Source of the DNA: Coriobacteriales bacterium
Lineage (GTDB): Bacteria > Actinomycetota > Coriobacteriia > Coriobacteriales > UBA8131
Direction: 5' to 3'
DNA: 5,783 nt
NCBI GenBank assembly: GCA_031268525.1
Contig: JAIRXA010000107.1
Span: 1-5,783, forward strand
The translations under genes and the position numbers were made by a program. A model generated the notes under the pieces. That model saw only the letters and a program-made list of their open reading frames with translations, did not search any database and was not told the origin of the DNA. Positions 1 to 4,667 of the stretch are shown here, in pieces; the stretch's first letter is position 1, and each line of letters opens with the position of its first letter.

Positions 1-259
1 CTATCAGCTCTTTTGCCACCAAGAAAACCTGATCGGTCGTTGCCTGGCTCCCCTTGCCCACGAGCTTTTGCCAAGCGCCTGTCCAGTCGTCCTCATAGAC
101 TGCTGGATCGAATGAGCTACCCTGAGCCACCCCAGCCTCGTCTTCATACACCATAGGCGTCATCTCGGAAGCTATTGAATCTACATCGAGGTTTTTTGTT
201 ATCTCCGCATAGTCGCAGAGAAAGCCATATACGATTATGTATGCTTCAAGCATTTTCAT
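1..259 (-). CDS. Small acidic protein, partial; candidate immunity protein
   Basis: The frame is open from an ATG at 259 to the window edge. It gives 86 codons and the C-terminus is missing. The start follows the stop of the upstream gene by 2 nt, with GGAG 5 nt before the ATG; a second in-frame ATG lies at 253. The product is acidic (many Asp/Glu), with a hydrophobic N-terminal helix (LEAYIIVYGFL) and a later segment with FDPAVYEDDW and GAWQKLV. I see no signal peptide or catalytic motif. Small acidic helical proteins directly downstream of a toxin domain are commonly immunity proteins, and the tight coupling to the toxin-like gene supports that role. The assignment is from context only. The family is not recognised with certainty. 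Confidence 0.6.
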   Translation of the reverse strand, partial: MKMLEAYIIVYGFLCDYAEITKNLDVDSIASEMTPMVYEDEAGVAQGSSFDPAVYEDDWTGAWQKLVGKGSQATTDQVFLVAKELI

Positions 260-261
260 AA

Positions 262-585
262 TTACTCCAATCCAGGCCAAAAGCTACGGGGAATGTTGTT
301 TACTCCGCCGTCTTGTATCAGTCCATTTCTTACTTCGACCCACACTTGTCTGCCATCGTCGAGAAGCTTTGCGAATAATTCTGATCCGCCGCTGAGCTTT
401 CTTCCAACCAGGTTGTTTCTGTCAATTACGATTTGCTCTATCAGTCTTCGGTTTGAGGGGGTATCAAGTACATGGCCTCTTCTGCTTGAGAAGATATGCC
501 TTAACTGCGATGTGTCGTTTGGCCATTTTGGTTTTAGCTGCGACGAGCCAGCGCTGCTACTACCACCTACACCACCACCGCCCAT
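262..585 (-). CDS. Toxin-like protein with Gly/Ser leader (putative RNase-type domain)
   Basis: 107 aa. The ATG overlaps the stop of the upstream DUF4417 gene by one base (TAATG), and GAGGT lies 6 nt before it, so translation is probably coupled. Residues 1-16 are a Gly/Ser linker (MGGGGVGGSSSAGSSQ). Residues 28-96 carry LRHIF, RGH, DTPSNR, DDGRQVWVEVRNG and QDGGVN. From memory this resembles C-terminal toxin modules of bacterial polymorphic toxins (HIF...GH..DTP.NR...DGRQVWV..RNG...GGVN), which are thought to be RNases of the barnase/EndoU/colicin group. His30, His38, Arg86 and Asn96 are candidate functional residues. The domain stands alone rather than at the end of a large secreted protein; the Gly/Ser leader is also seen on small phage-encoded proteins. 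The enzymatic class is inferred. Confidence 0.7.
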   Translation of the reverse strand: MGGGGVGGSSSAGSSQLKPKWPNDTSQLRHIFSSRRGHVLDTPSNRRLIEQIVIDRNNLVGRKLSGGSELFAKLLDDGRQVWVEVRNGLIQDGGVNNIPRSFWPGLE

Positions 586-1211
586 TATCTTACCTCATCT
601 CCAAGTAGGGCAGCCGAGGTCCTCTTGGTACGTGAATAAGGAACTTCGATTATCCTGGCAAGCTCGTGCATGCGGGCGAACGGCTCGTTATGGCATATCA
701 CCAATTCCGGCTCAATGCGTGCGCACATCTCTGCGAATCCTTTTAGGAAAAGCCATTCGACGTCAGCGCATCCGAGCGTCGAGACAGCCACGACCGAGCC
801 GCTCTCTATTGCGTCAAAACAGAACTCGTAACTGCTCTTGTCGGCCCAAGTCAGGGTGGGAATAACCGTAAGCCCTGCTTCCTGCCAGTACGCTCCAAGC
901 CACCTCGACCTGAAGGTGTTGAATATCTGAAGAACCCTTGGCATATTCACGTAGACACTGAAGTTTGGAGAAAGCACCTGTCTGTATTGTGCAATTTCGC
1001 CAGTGTATGCCTCCGGGTTCTTCCACACCTCATCAAAGCGCTCGTCATCCTCAAAAAAATGCACGCTTGCATCCAGATCTCTATGTTCGTCTTTCACGAT
1101 GCTACTGAAGCGGATTAGTTTCAAACCTGCAAGAGCTACCTCCTGCTTGCGTATCAACGGAAAGTCATAGCGACCATACGTGGTAAAGGTGTCTTTAAAA
1201 TAGAATTCCAT
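585..1211 (-). CDS. DUF4417 domain-containing protein
   Basis: 208 aa from the ATG at 1211, which is preceded by AAGGAG with a 10-nt spacing. A longer in-frame start at 1277 exists, but it lies upstream of the predicted transcription start and has no clear RBS, so I reject it. The pattern fits DUF4417: FPLIRK near 17-22, HFFEDDERFDEVWKNPEAY at 51-69, LSPNFSVYVNMPRVLQIFNT at 80-99, then RSRWLGAYWQ, VIPTLTWAD, SYEFCFDAI (128-135) and VAVSTLGC (141-148). Function is unknown; the family occurs in bacteria, phages and mobile elements. Length covers the usual domain plus a short basic tail. It is first in a three-gene cassette with the toxin-like and acidic proteins, with TAATG coupling to the next gene. 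It may be a partner or accessory to them, which is inference. Confidence 0.88.
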   Translation of the reverse strand: MEFYFKDTFTTYGRYDFPLIRKQEVALAGLKLIRFSSIVKDEHRDLDASVHFFEDDERFDEVWKNPEAYTGEIAQYRQVLSPNFSVYVNMPRVLQIFNTFRSRWLGAYWQEAGLTVIPTLTWADKSSYEFCFDAIESGSVVAVSTLGCADVEWLFLKGFAEMCARIEPELVICHNEPFARMHELARIIEVPYSRTKRTSAALLGDEVR

Positions 1212-1239
1212 GCAGTTGGTACTCCTTGACGCCGATACA

Positions 1240-1257
1240 CATGGGCTGCTTCCCATG
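1240..1257. promoter_or_regulatory. Inverted repeat at the predicted transcription start (possible operator)
   Basis: Two perfect 6-bp arms, CATGGG and CCCATG, are separated by 6 nt. The repeat sits over the predicted +1 of the DUF4417 cassette, directly downstream of its -10 box. A dyad here could bind a repressor or form a 5' leader hairpin. No cognate regulator is visible in the window. Confidence 0.35.
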
Positions 1258-1262
1258 CTCAA

Positions 1263-1291
1263 ATTATAGCATGGCATCAGGCCTCTTTAAG
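1263..1291 (-). promoter_or_regulatory. Extended -10 promoter of the DUF4417 cassette
   Basis: On the minus strand a perfect TATAAT (1268-1263) is preceded by TGC, making a TGnTATAAT extended -10. The hexamer 17 bp upstream is CTTAAA (1291-1286), a weak -35. The predicted start near 1256 leaves a leader of about 45 nt before the ATG at 1211, and it excludes the upstream ATG at 1277 as the start of the DUF4417 protein. Confidence 0.6.
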
Positions 1292-1342
1292 GTTTTACCG
1301 ATTAAACTGCGAGCTTTCTGCAAAAACCCCATAAGGGCAATC

Positions 1343-1367
1343 GTAATGGCGGGATGTACGGGACTTG
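1343..1367. repeat. Direct repeat of the tRNA-Asp 3' end (att-like copy)
   Basis: 25 bases are identical, in the same orientation, to 1548-1572, which is the last 21 nt of the tRNA-Asp gene (CCA included) plus 4 flanking bases. The identity stops at 1367/1572. A displaced copy of a tRNA 3' end is the usual trace left by tyrosine-recombinase integration at tRNA genes. No integrase gene is visible in the window. Confidence 0.65.
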
Positions 1368-1372
1368 CCGAT

Positions 1373-1402
1373 CGTTTCGATCGGGCTTGCCCGACCGAAA
1401 CG
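1373..1402 (-). repeat. Hairpin between the att-like repeats
   Basis: Two 14-nt arms (1373-1386 and 1389-1402) are complementary at 13 positions and separated by 2 nt. In minus-strand RNA the one mismatch is a G-U wobble, so the stem is effectively continuous. There is no U-tract on either side, so it is not a standard terminator. Confidence 0.45.
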
Positions 1403-1444
1403 CTCTAGCTTCTTCGCTCACTTCGTTCGCTCGAACTCGCGGCT

Positions 1445-1467
1445 AAAACGTGCCGCCGGCACGTTTC
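1445..1467 (-). terminator. Possible terminator downstream of tRNA-Asp
   Basis: A perfect palindrome, AAACGTGCCG-C-CGGCACGTTT, occupies 1446-1466. Read on the minus strand it is preceded by A residues and followed by TTTTAG, a G+C-rich stem with a short U-run. It lies about 85-105 nt past the tRNA-Asp 3' end and could end that transcript. The U-run is short, so the call is moderate. It would also form in the opposite direction. Confidence 0.4.
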
Positions 1468-1486
1468 TTAACGCTGCTCCCCCTCT

Positions 1487-1578
1487 CGGGTTCAAGTCCC
1501 GTACACGAATCATTACAGCCCAGCCAGATAAAAAATCTGGCTGGGCTGTAATGGCGGGATGTACGGGACTTGAACCCG
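1487..1578. repeat. Long two-part inverted repeat overlapping the tRNA-Asp 3' end
   Basis: The outer arms, 1487-1505 and 1560-1578, are a perfect 19-bp inverted pair. The right arm is the T-arm plus the first acceptor bases of tRNA-Asp, and the left arm is the same sequence in the opposite direction. The inner arms, 1511-1529 and 1535-1553, are a second perfect 19-bp pair around an AAAAA loop (TTTTT on the minus strand), starting within the tRNA CCA. The unmatched parts are 1506-1510 and 1554-1559. In total 38 base pairs can form in a 92-base segment. Confidence 0.75.
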
Positions 1579-1628
1579 CGACCTCTGGCTTGACAGGCCA
1601 GCGCTCTAACCAACTGAGCTAACACCCC
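1552..1628 (-). tRNA. tRNA-Asp (anticodon GTC)
   Basis: 77 nt with encoded CCA (1554-1552). The cloverleaf is complete. The acceptor GGGGTGT pairs with ACATCCC, with one G-U. Then come T8-A9 and D-stem GCTC/GAGC. The anticodon stem CTGGC/GCCAG holds loop CTGTCAA, so the anticodon is GTC. The T-arm is GCGGG-TTCAAGT-CCCGT. The discriminator is G73, as in bacterial tRNA-Asp. The 3' end is duplicated nearby in both direct and inverted form. Confidence 0.95.
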
Positions 1629-1930
1629 GCATTGAGGCGCCACAAAAGCAGCGGACGTTATTCTACTTGAATGCCCGGCGTACGTCTACCGCCGCTTACG
1701 TCGTTTGCCGACAAACCGCCACAAACCGCCGACAATAGAACTTGAGCGCCAGCGAAAGTGCCATACCTTGGACATCATGCCGTCAAATCCGCGAAATAGA
1801 TCACATCGGTTGATGCCGATGAATCTCTGATTTTGAGGTGTTTTCTGAACGCCTGTACCCAAATTATACCCATTTGCCTATAGCGCGGGTTCTTTATACT
1901 AAAATATACTATCTTTGACCTGCAAGTTTC
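1629..1930. other. Non-coding spacer between the two tRNA genes
   Basis: About 300 bases without a credible gene on either strand. It holds the tRNA-Asp promoter and a perfect tandem pair of the 10-mer ACAAACCGCC (1711-1730). It also has a 6-bp inverted repeat CATCGG/CCGATG (1804-1821) and an A+T-rich patch (1888-1915). On the minus strand there is an isolated TATAAT (1868-1863) without a good -35; it could start a longer precursor reaching tRNA-Asp or a small RNA. I see no clear terminator for tRNA-Val. Confidence 0.5.
1660..1688 (-). promoter_or_regulatory. Promoter of tRNA-Asp
   Basis: On the minus strand TAGACG (1688-1683; 4/6 match to the -35 consensus) and TAGAAT (1665-1660; 5/6 match to the -10) are separated by exactly 17 bp. 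The predicted start near 1653 is about 25 nt before the mature tRNA 5' end at 1628. Confidence 0.5.
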
Positions 1931-2005
1931 TGGTGGGCGATGACGGATTTGAACCGCCGACCTTATGCGTGTAAAGCATCTGCGCTACCGCTGCGCCAAT
2001 CGCCC
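1931..2005 (-). tRNA. tRNA-Val (anticodon TAC)
   Basis: 75 nt with encoded CCA (1933-1931). The acceptor GGGCGAT pairs perfectly with ATCGCCC. D-stem is GCGC/GCGC. The anticodon arm is GATGC-TTTACAC-GCATA, giving anticodon TAC, with a G27-A43 mismatch at the base of the stem. The T-arm is GGCGG-TTCAAAT-CCGTC and the discriminator is A73. It lies 33 nt downstream of the hepT stop codon on the same strand, so readthrough from hepT is possible. Confidence 0.94.
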
Positions 2006-2019
2006 TTTTGAAGGTATGA

Positions 2020-2028
2020 ATGATACCA
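2020..2028 (-). promoter_or_regulatory. Extended -10 element ahead of tRNA-Val
   Basis: On the minus strand TGGTATCAT (2028-2020) fits an extended -10 (TGn plus a 5/6 match to TATAAT). The predicted start near 2013 leaves an 8-nt leader before the tRNA 5' end. No good -35 is seen, because that position falls at the 3' end of hepT. Confidence 0.4.
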
Positions 2029-2038
2029 CAACCTGCAC

Positions 2039-2407
2039 TTATGTGTTGGAAGGCTCTATCTGTATCGGTAAAATCGACTGCACAGTTTCCTTGATTTTTG
2101 GAATATCAACCGTTGCGGCATTCCAGACTGTTTTTAGATCAACGTTAAAGTAACCGTGTGCAAGCAGATTCTTCATCCCACGTGCGGCGTGAAACTCCCT
2201 TGCGATTTCTGGATGTTCGACTTCAAACCCTGAATTGCTATCCAAGACGTTCTTCCCTGCTTCGCCCAGTATCTCAATTTGGCGAATTATCGCATCTTGG
2301 GTTTTGTGGTCAGTAAAGAAGCTCTTCTCATTGGTCTCGGCAATATACTCGGTAATTCTGTTTACTGCATCTAAAACGTGTTGCAGATATTCGTCCGTGG
2401 TTCTCAT
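2039..2407 (-). CDS. hepT: HepT-like ribonuclease toxin (DUF86), with R-to-K change in the active motif
   Basis: 122 aa, the normal length for HepT/DUF86. This all-helical RNase toxin is normally silenced by its partner MntA, which AMPylates the Tyr of the RX4HXY motif. Visible family marks are the N-terminal DEYLQHVLDAVNRITEYI helix, DAIIRQIEILGEA at 38-50, and KNLLAHGYFNVD at 79-90, followed by LKTVWN. His84 and Tyr86 are present, but the motif Arg is Lys79; the nearest Arg is Arg76, two residues too far for the RX4H spacing. The ATG at 2407 overlaps the TGA of the upstream MntA remnant (ATGA). There is no independent Shine-Dalgarno, so translation depends on coupling. The substitution suggests weakened or lost RNase activity. 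Confidence 0.85.
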   Translation of the reverse strand: MRTTDEYLQHVLDAVNRITEYIAETNEKSFFTDHKTQDAIIRQIEILGEAGKNVLDSNSGFEVEHPEIAREFHAARGMKNLLAHGYFNVDLKTVWNAATVDIPKIKETVQSILPIQIEPSNT

Positions 2408-2631
2408 ACTGATATCGCTTCGCTAAAAATTGCCTGACGATTAGCTTCTGGTATTTGACGTGAGGTTATGAGATCGAACTTGATGGGCAGTATCTGCTCA
2501 AGTTCATAATAGATTCCGCTCAAATCAAAGAGGCTGGTTGTATCGCTGGGATCAACTATGAAATCAATATCACTCTGGCTAGTAGCCTCGTTTCTGGCCA
2601 GAATGTGCCAGAATGCGTAGAGACTCGTCAA
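2404..2631 (-). pseudogene. mntA: MntA-type nucleotidyltransferase antitoxin, 5'-truncated and lacking the Gly-Ser motif
   Basis: The recognisable part is the last 75 codons. It has LTSLYAF, then ARNEATSQSDIDFIVDP with the DxD pair, and FDLITSRQIPEANRQ with the third acidic residue. The frame stays open further upstream to 2847 but only as unrelated sequence over the FHA gene. No family N-terminal helix, ATG or strong RBS is found; a TTG at 2631 with GGAG 4 nt ahead is the best possible start. Where the family has Phe-Gly-Ser-x-Ala-Arg, this one reads Phe-Trp-His-Ile-Leu-Ala-Arg, one residue longer, so the nucleotide-binding Gly-Ser is gone. Intact proteins of this family AMPylate HepT. I judge this one to be a decayed antitoxin. 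Confidence 0.7.
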
Positions 2632-2696
2632 CGCTCTCCAGCACCTACAAATCCGCCATCCAGCATCTTGCCCCAAAGCACAGCCAAAACTCACTT

Positions 2697-3188
2697 TCAA
2701 GCCGATAGTAGGGTGAGAAGAGCATCGCCAACCGCTATGGCGTTTCCCTCGCCCACCTTGCGGGTTCCGCTCAGGGGAATGCCATCGATGAGCGCCGGAA
2801 AGGTCGAGTCGTGATCCTCGAGCCAGAGCTGCCCCTGAGCGTAGCAAAGAGTCAACTGGTGGCGTCCAACCTCAGTCTGCGGGATGATGACGTTGTTATC
2901 TGCCGCACAACCAATGCGCAGACGTGCGCCCTCTTCCCGTACAAGATAGGCATCGTAGAGAAACTGTCCGGGAAATTCTACGCGAAGTCGGACAGGTGGC
3001 AGGATGACCGGAGGAAGATCGATGGGCTCCTCGATCTCTTCCAAGAATTCTCCTTCGTCCAGAAAGACAGAATAGGGCTCACTGCCCGGAAACGGCGTCA
3101 GGCACTCAAAGCAGGTGTCCATATCATCAAAGGCGGTTGCACCGCAATGCATGCAGGTTTTCATGTCGACAATCCCTTTCGGTTTCAT
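2697..3188 (-). CDS. Zinc-ribbon and FHA-like domain protein
   Basis: 163 aa. The N-terminus has a four-Cys zinc ribbon: CMHC at 12-15 and CFEC at 26-29. An acidic, proline-rich linker (about 36-66; EEIEEPIDLPP) follows. Residues 66-160 look like an FHA fold: LRIG at 90-93, NNVIIP at 98-103, EVGRHQLTL at 106-114, LEDHDST at 123-129, LIDGIPL at 133-139, and a C-terminal GDALLTLL strand. FHA domains bind phosphothreonine. Here the Arg after the first Gly is Cys94 and the usual Ser of S-x-x-H is Gly108, so phosphopeptide binding is doubtful. The start may instead be the ATG at 3164, with AAAGGG 9 nt ahead; it would place the ribbon at the N-terminus. It is last in the pilus operon, 21 nt after the DUF192 gene, with no clear terminator after it. 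Confidence 0.82.
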   Translation of the reverse strand: MKPKGIVDMKTCMHCGATAFDDMDTCFECLTPFPGSEPYSVFLDEGEFLEEIEEPIDLPPVILPPVRLRVEFPGQFLYDAYLVREEGARLRIGCAADNNVIIPQTEVGRHQLTLCYAQGQLWLEDHDSTFPALIDGIPLSGTRKVGEGNAIAVGDALLTLLSA

Positions 3189-3209
3189 GATTCTCTCACC
3201 CCACCATAC

Positions 3210-3530
3210 TTACTTTCCAACGCTCACAAGATGGATAAGCTCACCTGTCTCATACCAGTCGGCATTGCAGTCGGCACGGCGCTCAAGGGTTCCAACTGCC
3301 TCTCGGCACGAGAGAAGACGGTTGGGAGGTAGAGACCGCGTCGCAAGCAGCACCCTGCCGTAGGGGCTGACGAATGCGACATCAATTGCCTCGCCCATGC
3401 CGAAAGTATGGATACGGGAACAGGGCATGAGCAACAAAGTCTCACCGTTGCGACACAGGCGTCGACGGAGCAGCCCACACAGTCGCTCCACGAACGAGGA
3501 TGCGATACGAAAACGCCCTGCATGAGCCAC
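3210..3530 (-). CDS. DUF192 family protein
   Basis: 106 aa from a GTG that directly follows the TAG of the upstream gene. GGAGGTGATC sits 8 nt before the GTG, an almost complete match to the 16S rRNA 3' end, which decides this start; an ATG at 3523 is less well placed. Family marks are RLCGLLRR near 16-23, LLLMPCSRIHTFGMGEAIDV at 32-51, FVSPYGRVL at 53-61, LPPNR at 67-71 and a final GTLER. DUF192 proteins are small beta-rich proteins of unknown function, often secreted, but no signal peptide is visible here. Its place among pilus genes suggests an accessory role in Tad pilus biogenesis, as inference. Confidence 0.87.
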   Translation of the reverse strand: MAHAGRFRIASSFVERLCGLLRRRLCRNGETLLLMPCSRIHTFGMGEAIDVAFVSPYGRVLLATRSLPPNRLLSCREAVGTLERRADCNADWYETGELIHLVSVGK

Positions 3531-4031
3531 CTAGATCACCTCCACAACCACGGAGCTCCCACCGGGAACTCCAACACACTGCACGAACAGAAATGCTGGG
3601 GAGTCGGTGGCTTCTGAGCGACCGAAACTGAGAATCGTCGGATGCTCAACACCGCCGACGCCATCCGCCTCAAGTGATCGCCAGCCGTCAGCACGTAGGA
3701 TGCCGCTCACCCGTTGCGCCGTCTCCTGTGGCTCCAGAGCACAGAAGTAGCCGACCGTGGAGCCGCTCTCAGAAACGCCCGTCAACTCAAAGCGCGCGTC
3801 AGCGAAGGTGATCCCAAACGGATCGCTTCTGACCTGCTCGTCATCAAGCACTTCTTCCGACAGCCAATCCGTTAAGGATGAGTGCTCCCGTTCTGCACAG
3901 GCCTGTGCCGACAACAGCGCCAGAAGAGCCACGCATCCCACGAGGAAAGCCTTCGCGACGCGCAGGCGCACCTTCTGTCTGCCCGACGATCTTCTGGCTG
4001 AGCCCTCTTTGCCTATCCCTTTCCCGCTCAT
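3531..4031 (-). CDS. Small secreted or membrane-anchored protein of the Tad operon
   Basis: 166 aa from the ATG at 4031, which overlaps the TGA of the TadE-like gene (ATGA) and has GGAG 8 nt upstream. A longer in-frame start at 4064 has no such site. Residues 13-27 are basic, and 28-41 are hydrophobic (FLVGCVALLALL). This is a signal peptide with likely cleavage after Ala46 (AQACA then EREH). Cys45 gives a weak alternative lipobox (AQAC). The mature part is acidic with no repeats or catalytic motif that I know. Its position between a TadE-like pilin and DUF192 suggests a cell-surface pilus accessory protein. Family not recognised. Confidence 0.8.
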   Translation of the reverse strand: MSGKGIGKEGSARRSSGRQKVRLRVAKAFLVGCVALLALLSAQACAEREHSSLTDWLSEEVLDDEQVRSDPFGITFADARFELTGVSESGSTVGYFCALEPQETAQRVSGILRADGWRSLEADGVGGVEHPTILSFGRSEATDSPAFLFVQCVGVPGGSSVVVEVI

Positions 4032-4666
4032 AGGAATACTCCGGGGCGATAGGGGTCGATACAATAGACACGCGTGTGCGTGATACCGCTGAAGTTCACA
4101 CCGAAGAAACTATCACCAAAACCCCAGGGTCGGTAACACATCACACACACGAATTCCTCCTGGTGGGGCAAAAACGAGAAGATGGGATTGCCGATGTTCC
4201 CGCCCGCATCTCCGCCGATGTTCCCACCGGCGTTCCCGCCCACATCTCCACCTGCATCTCCGCCCGTGTCGCTCCCTTCCGCACCGCTACCACCGGTTGC
4301 ACCCCCACCCACAATAGCGTGATCCCGCACCTCAACCTCAAAGCTCAGCCAGGGACGCTCTCGAAATGACTCATTGAGTCTTTCCTCAACCTGCTGAGCA
4401 CGCCAGGCAAGTCCGTAGCCGCCGTAAGCTGGAGAGCTTGCCTCAGTGCGCACCGCCTCAGCGGCAAGCCGATCAAAACGAGCGCAATCTCCCAGAAAAA
4501 CAAGCAGGTTTATGGTGATGCCAGCCACCGCCAGCAGAACGGGGATGGTCACCGCCATCTCGACCATCATCTGTCCGCGGGTGTCGCTGCACAAAGATGT
4601 GCACGATCGCTTCATCACACATGCTGCGAGACACCGCTTCAAGCTCCGACGCAAAGCACGCACCAT
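4028..4666 (-). CDS. TadE-like pilus protein with Gly-rich repeat insert
   Basis: 212 aa from the ATG at 4666, with AGGAGG 8 nt upstream and the preceding stop codon 1 nt away. The N-terminus is basic. RG|QMMVE at 30-35 is a class III (type IV pilin-like) cleavage site with Glu at +5, followed by the hydrophobic helix MAVTIPVLLAVAGITINLLVFLG (37-59). This is the TadE signature of minor pilins of the Tad/Flp system, cut by a TadV-like peptidase and anchored in the membrane. A helix-forming stretch (87-103) and a beta segment (108-117) follow. Then residues 120-160 are Gly-rich with six GGxx tetrapeptides, and the C-terminal part has several aromatics and three Cys. The Gly-rich insert is unusual for TadE. 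Confidence 0.85.
   Translation of the reverse strand: MVRALRRSLKRCLAACVMKRSCTSLCSDTRGQMMVEMAVTIPVLLAVAGITINLLVFLGDCARFDRLAAEAVRTEASSPAYGGYGLAWRAQQVEERLNESFRERPWLSFEVEVRDHAIVGGGATGGSGAEGSDTGGDAGGDVGGNAGGNIGGDAGGNIGNPIFSFLPHQEEFVCVMCYRPWGFGDSFFGVNFSGITHTRVYCIDPYRPGVFL
4187..4264 (-). repeat. Tandem 12-bp coding repeat (GGxx tetrapeptides)
   Basis: Inside the TadE-like gene the sequence codes for six successive tetrapeptides, GGDA, GGDV, GGNA, GGNI, GGDA, GGNI, then GN. The DNA repeats with a 12-base period and mostly synonymous or single-base changes. The units are imperfect, so the array is not freshly expanded. It probably forms a flexible linker, and it could vary in length between strains. 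Confidence 0.7.
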
Positions 4667-4667
4667 A

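Noticed and set aside
293..865. Plus-strand open frame of 190 codons
   Set aside because: It lies opposite the toxin-like and DUF4417 genes, which have family motifs and RBSs; this frame has neither.
1487..1510. Second, plus-strand tRNA gene
   Set aside because: Only a T-arm is present; no D-arm, anticodon arm or matching 5' acceptor lies upstream on the plus strand.
1511..1553. Standard Rho-independent terminator right after tRNA-Asp
   Set aside because: The stem is perfect, but the U-run is in the loop, not after the stem, and the stem includes the tRNA CCA.
1365..1622. Plus-strand open frame of 85 codons across the tRNA-Asp region
   Set aside because: It reads through the antisense of tRNA-Asp and the hairpins. 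Such frames are common annotation errors at tRNA genes.
1443..1643. Minus-strand open frame of 66 codons over tRNA-Asp
   Set aside because: It is the tRNA gene itself read as protein, with no RBS.
2632..2847. Upstream extension of the MntA frame
   Set aside because: It is low in family similarity, begins at a TTG inside the FHA gene and overlaps it by about 150 bases. It is chance open frame.
2811..3332. Plus-strand open frame of 173 codons
   Set aside because: It is antisense to the zinc-ribbon/FHA and DUF192 genes, with no recognisable domain.
4187..4264. CRISPR-like or intergenic repeat array
   Set aside because: The 12-base period keeps the TadE-like reading frame and codes for GGxx units, with no spacers.
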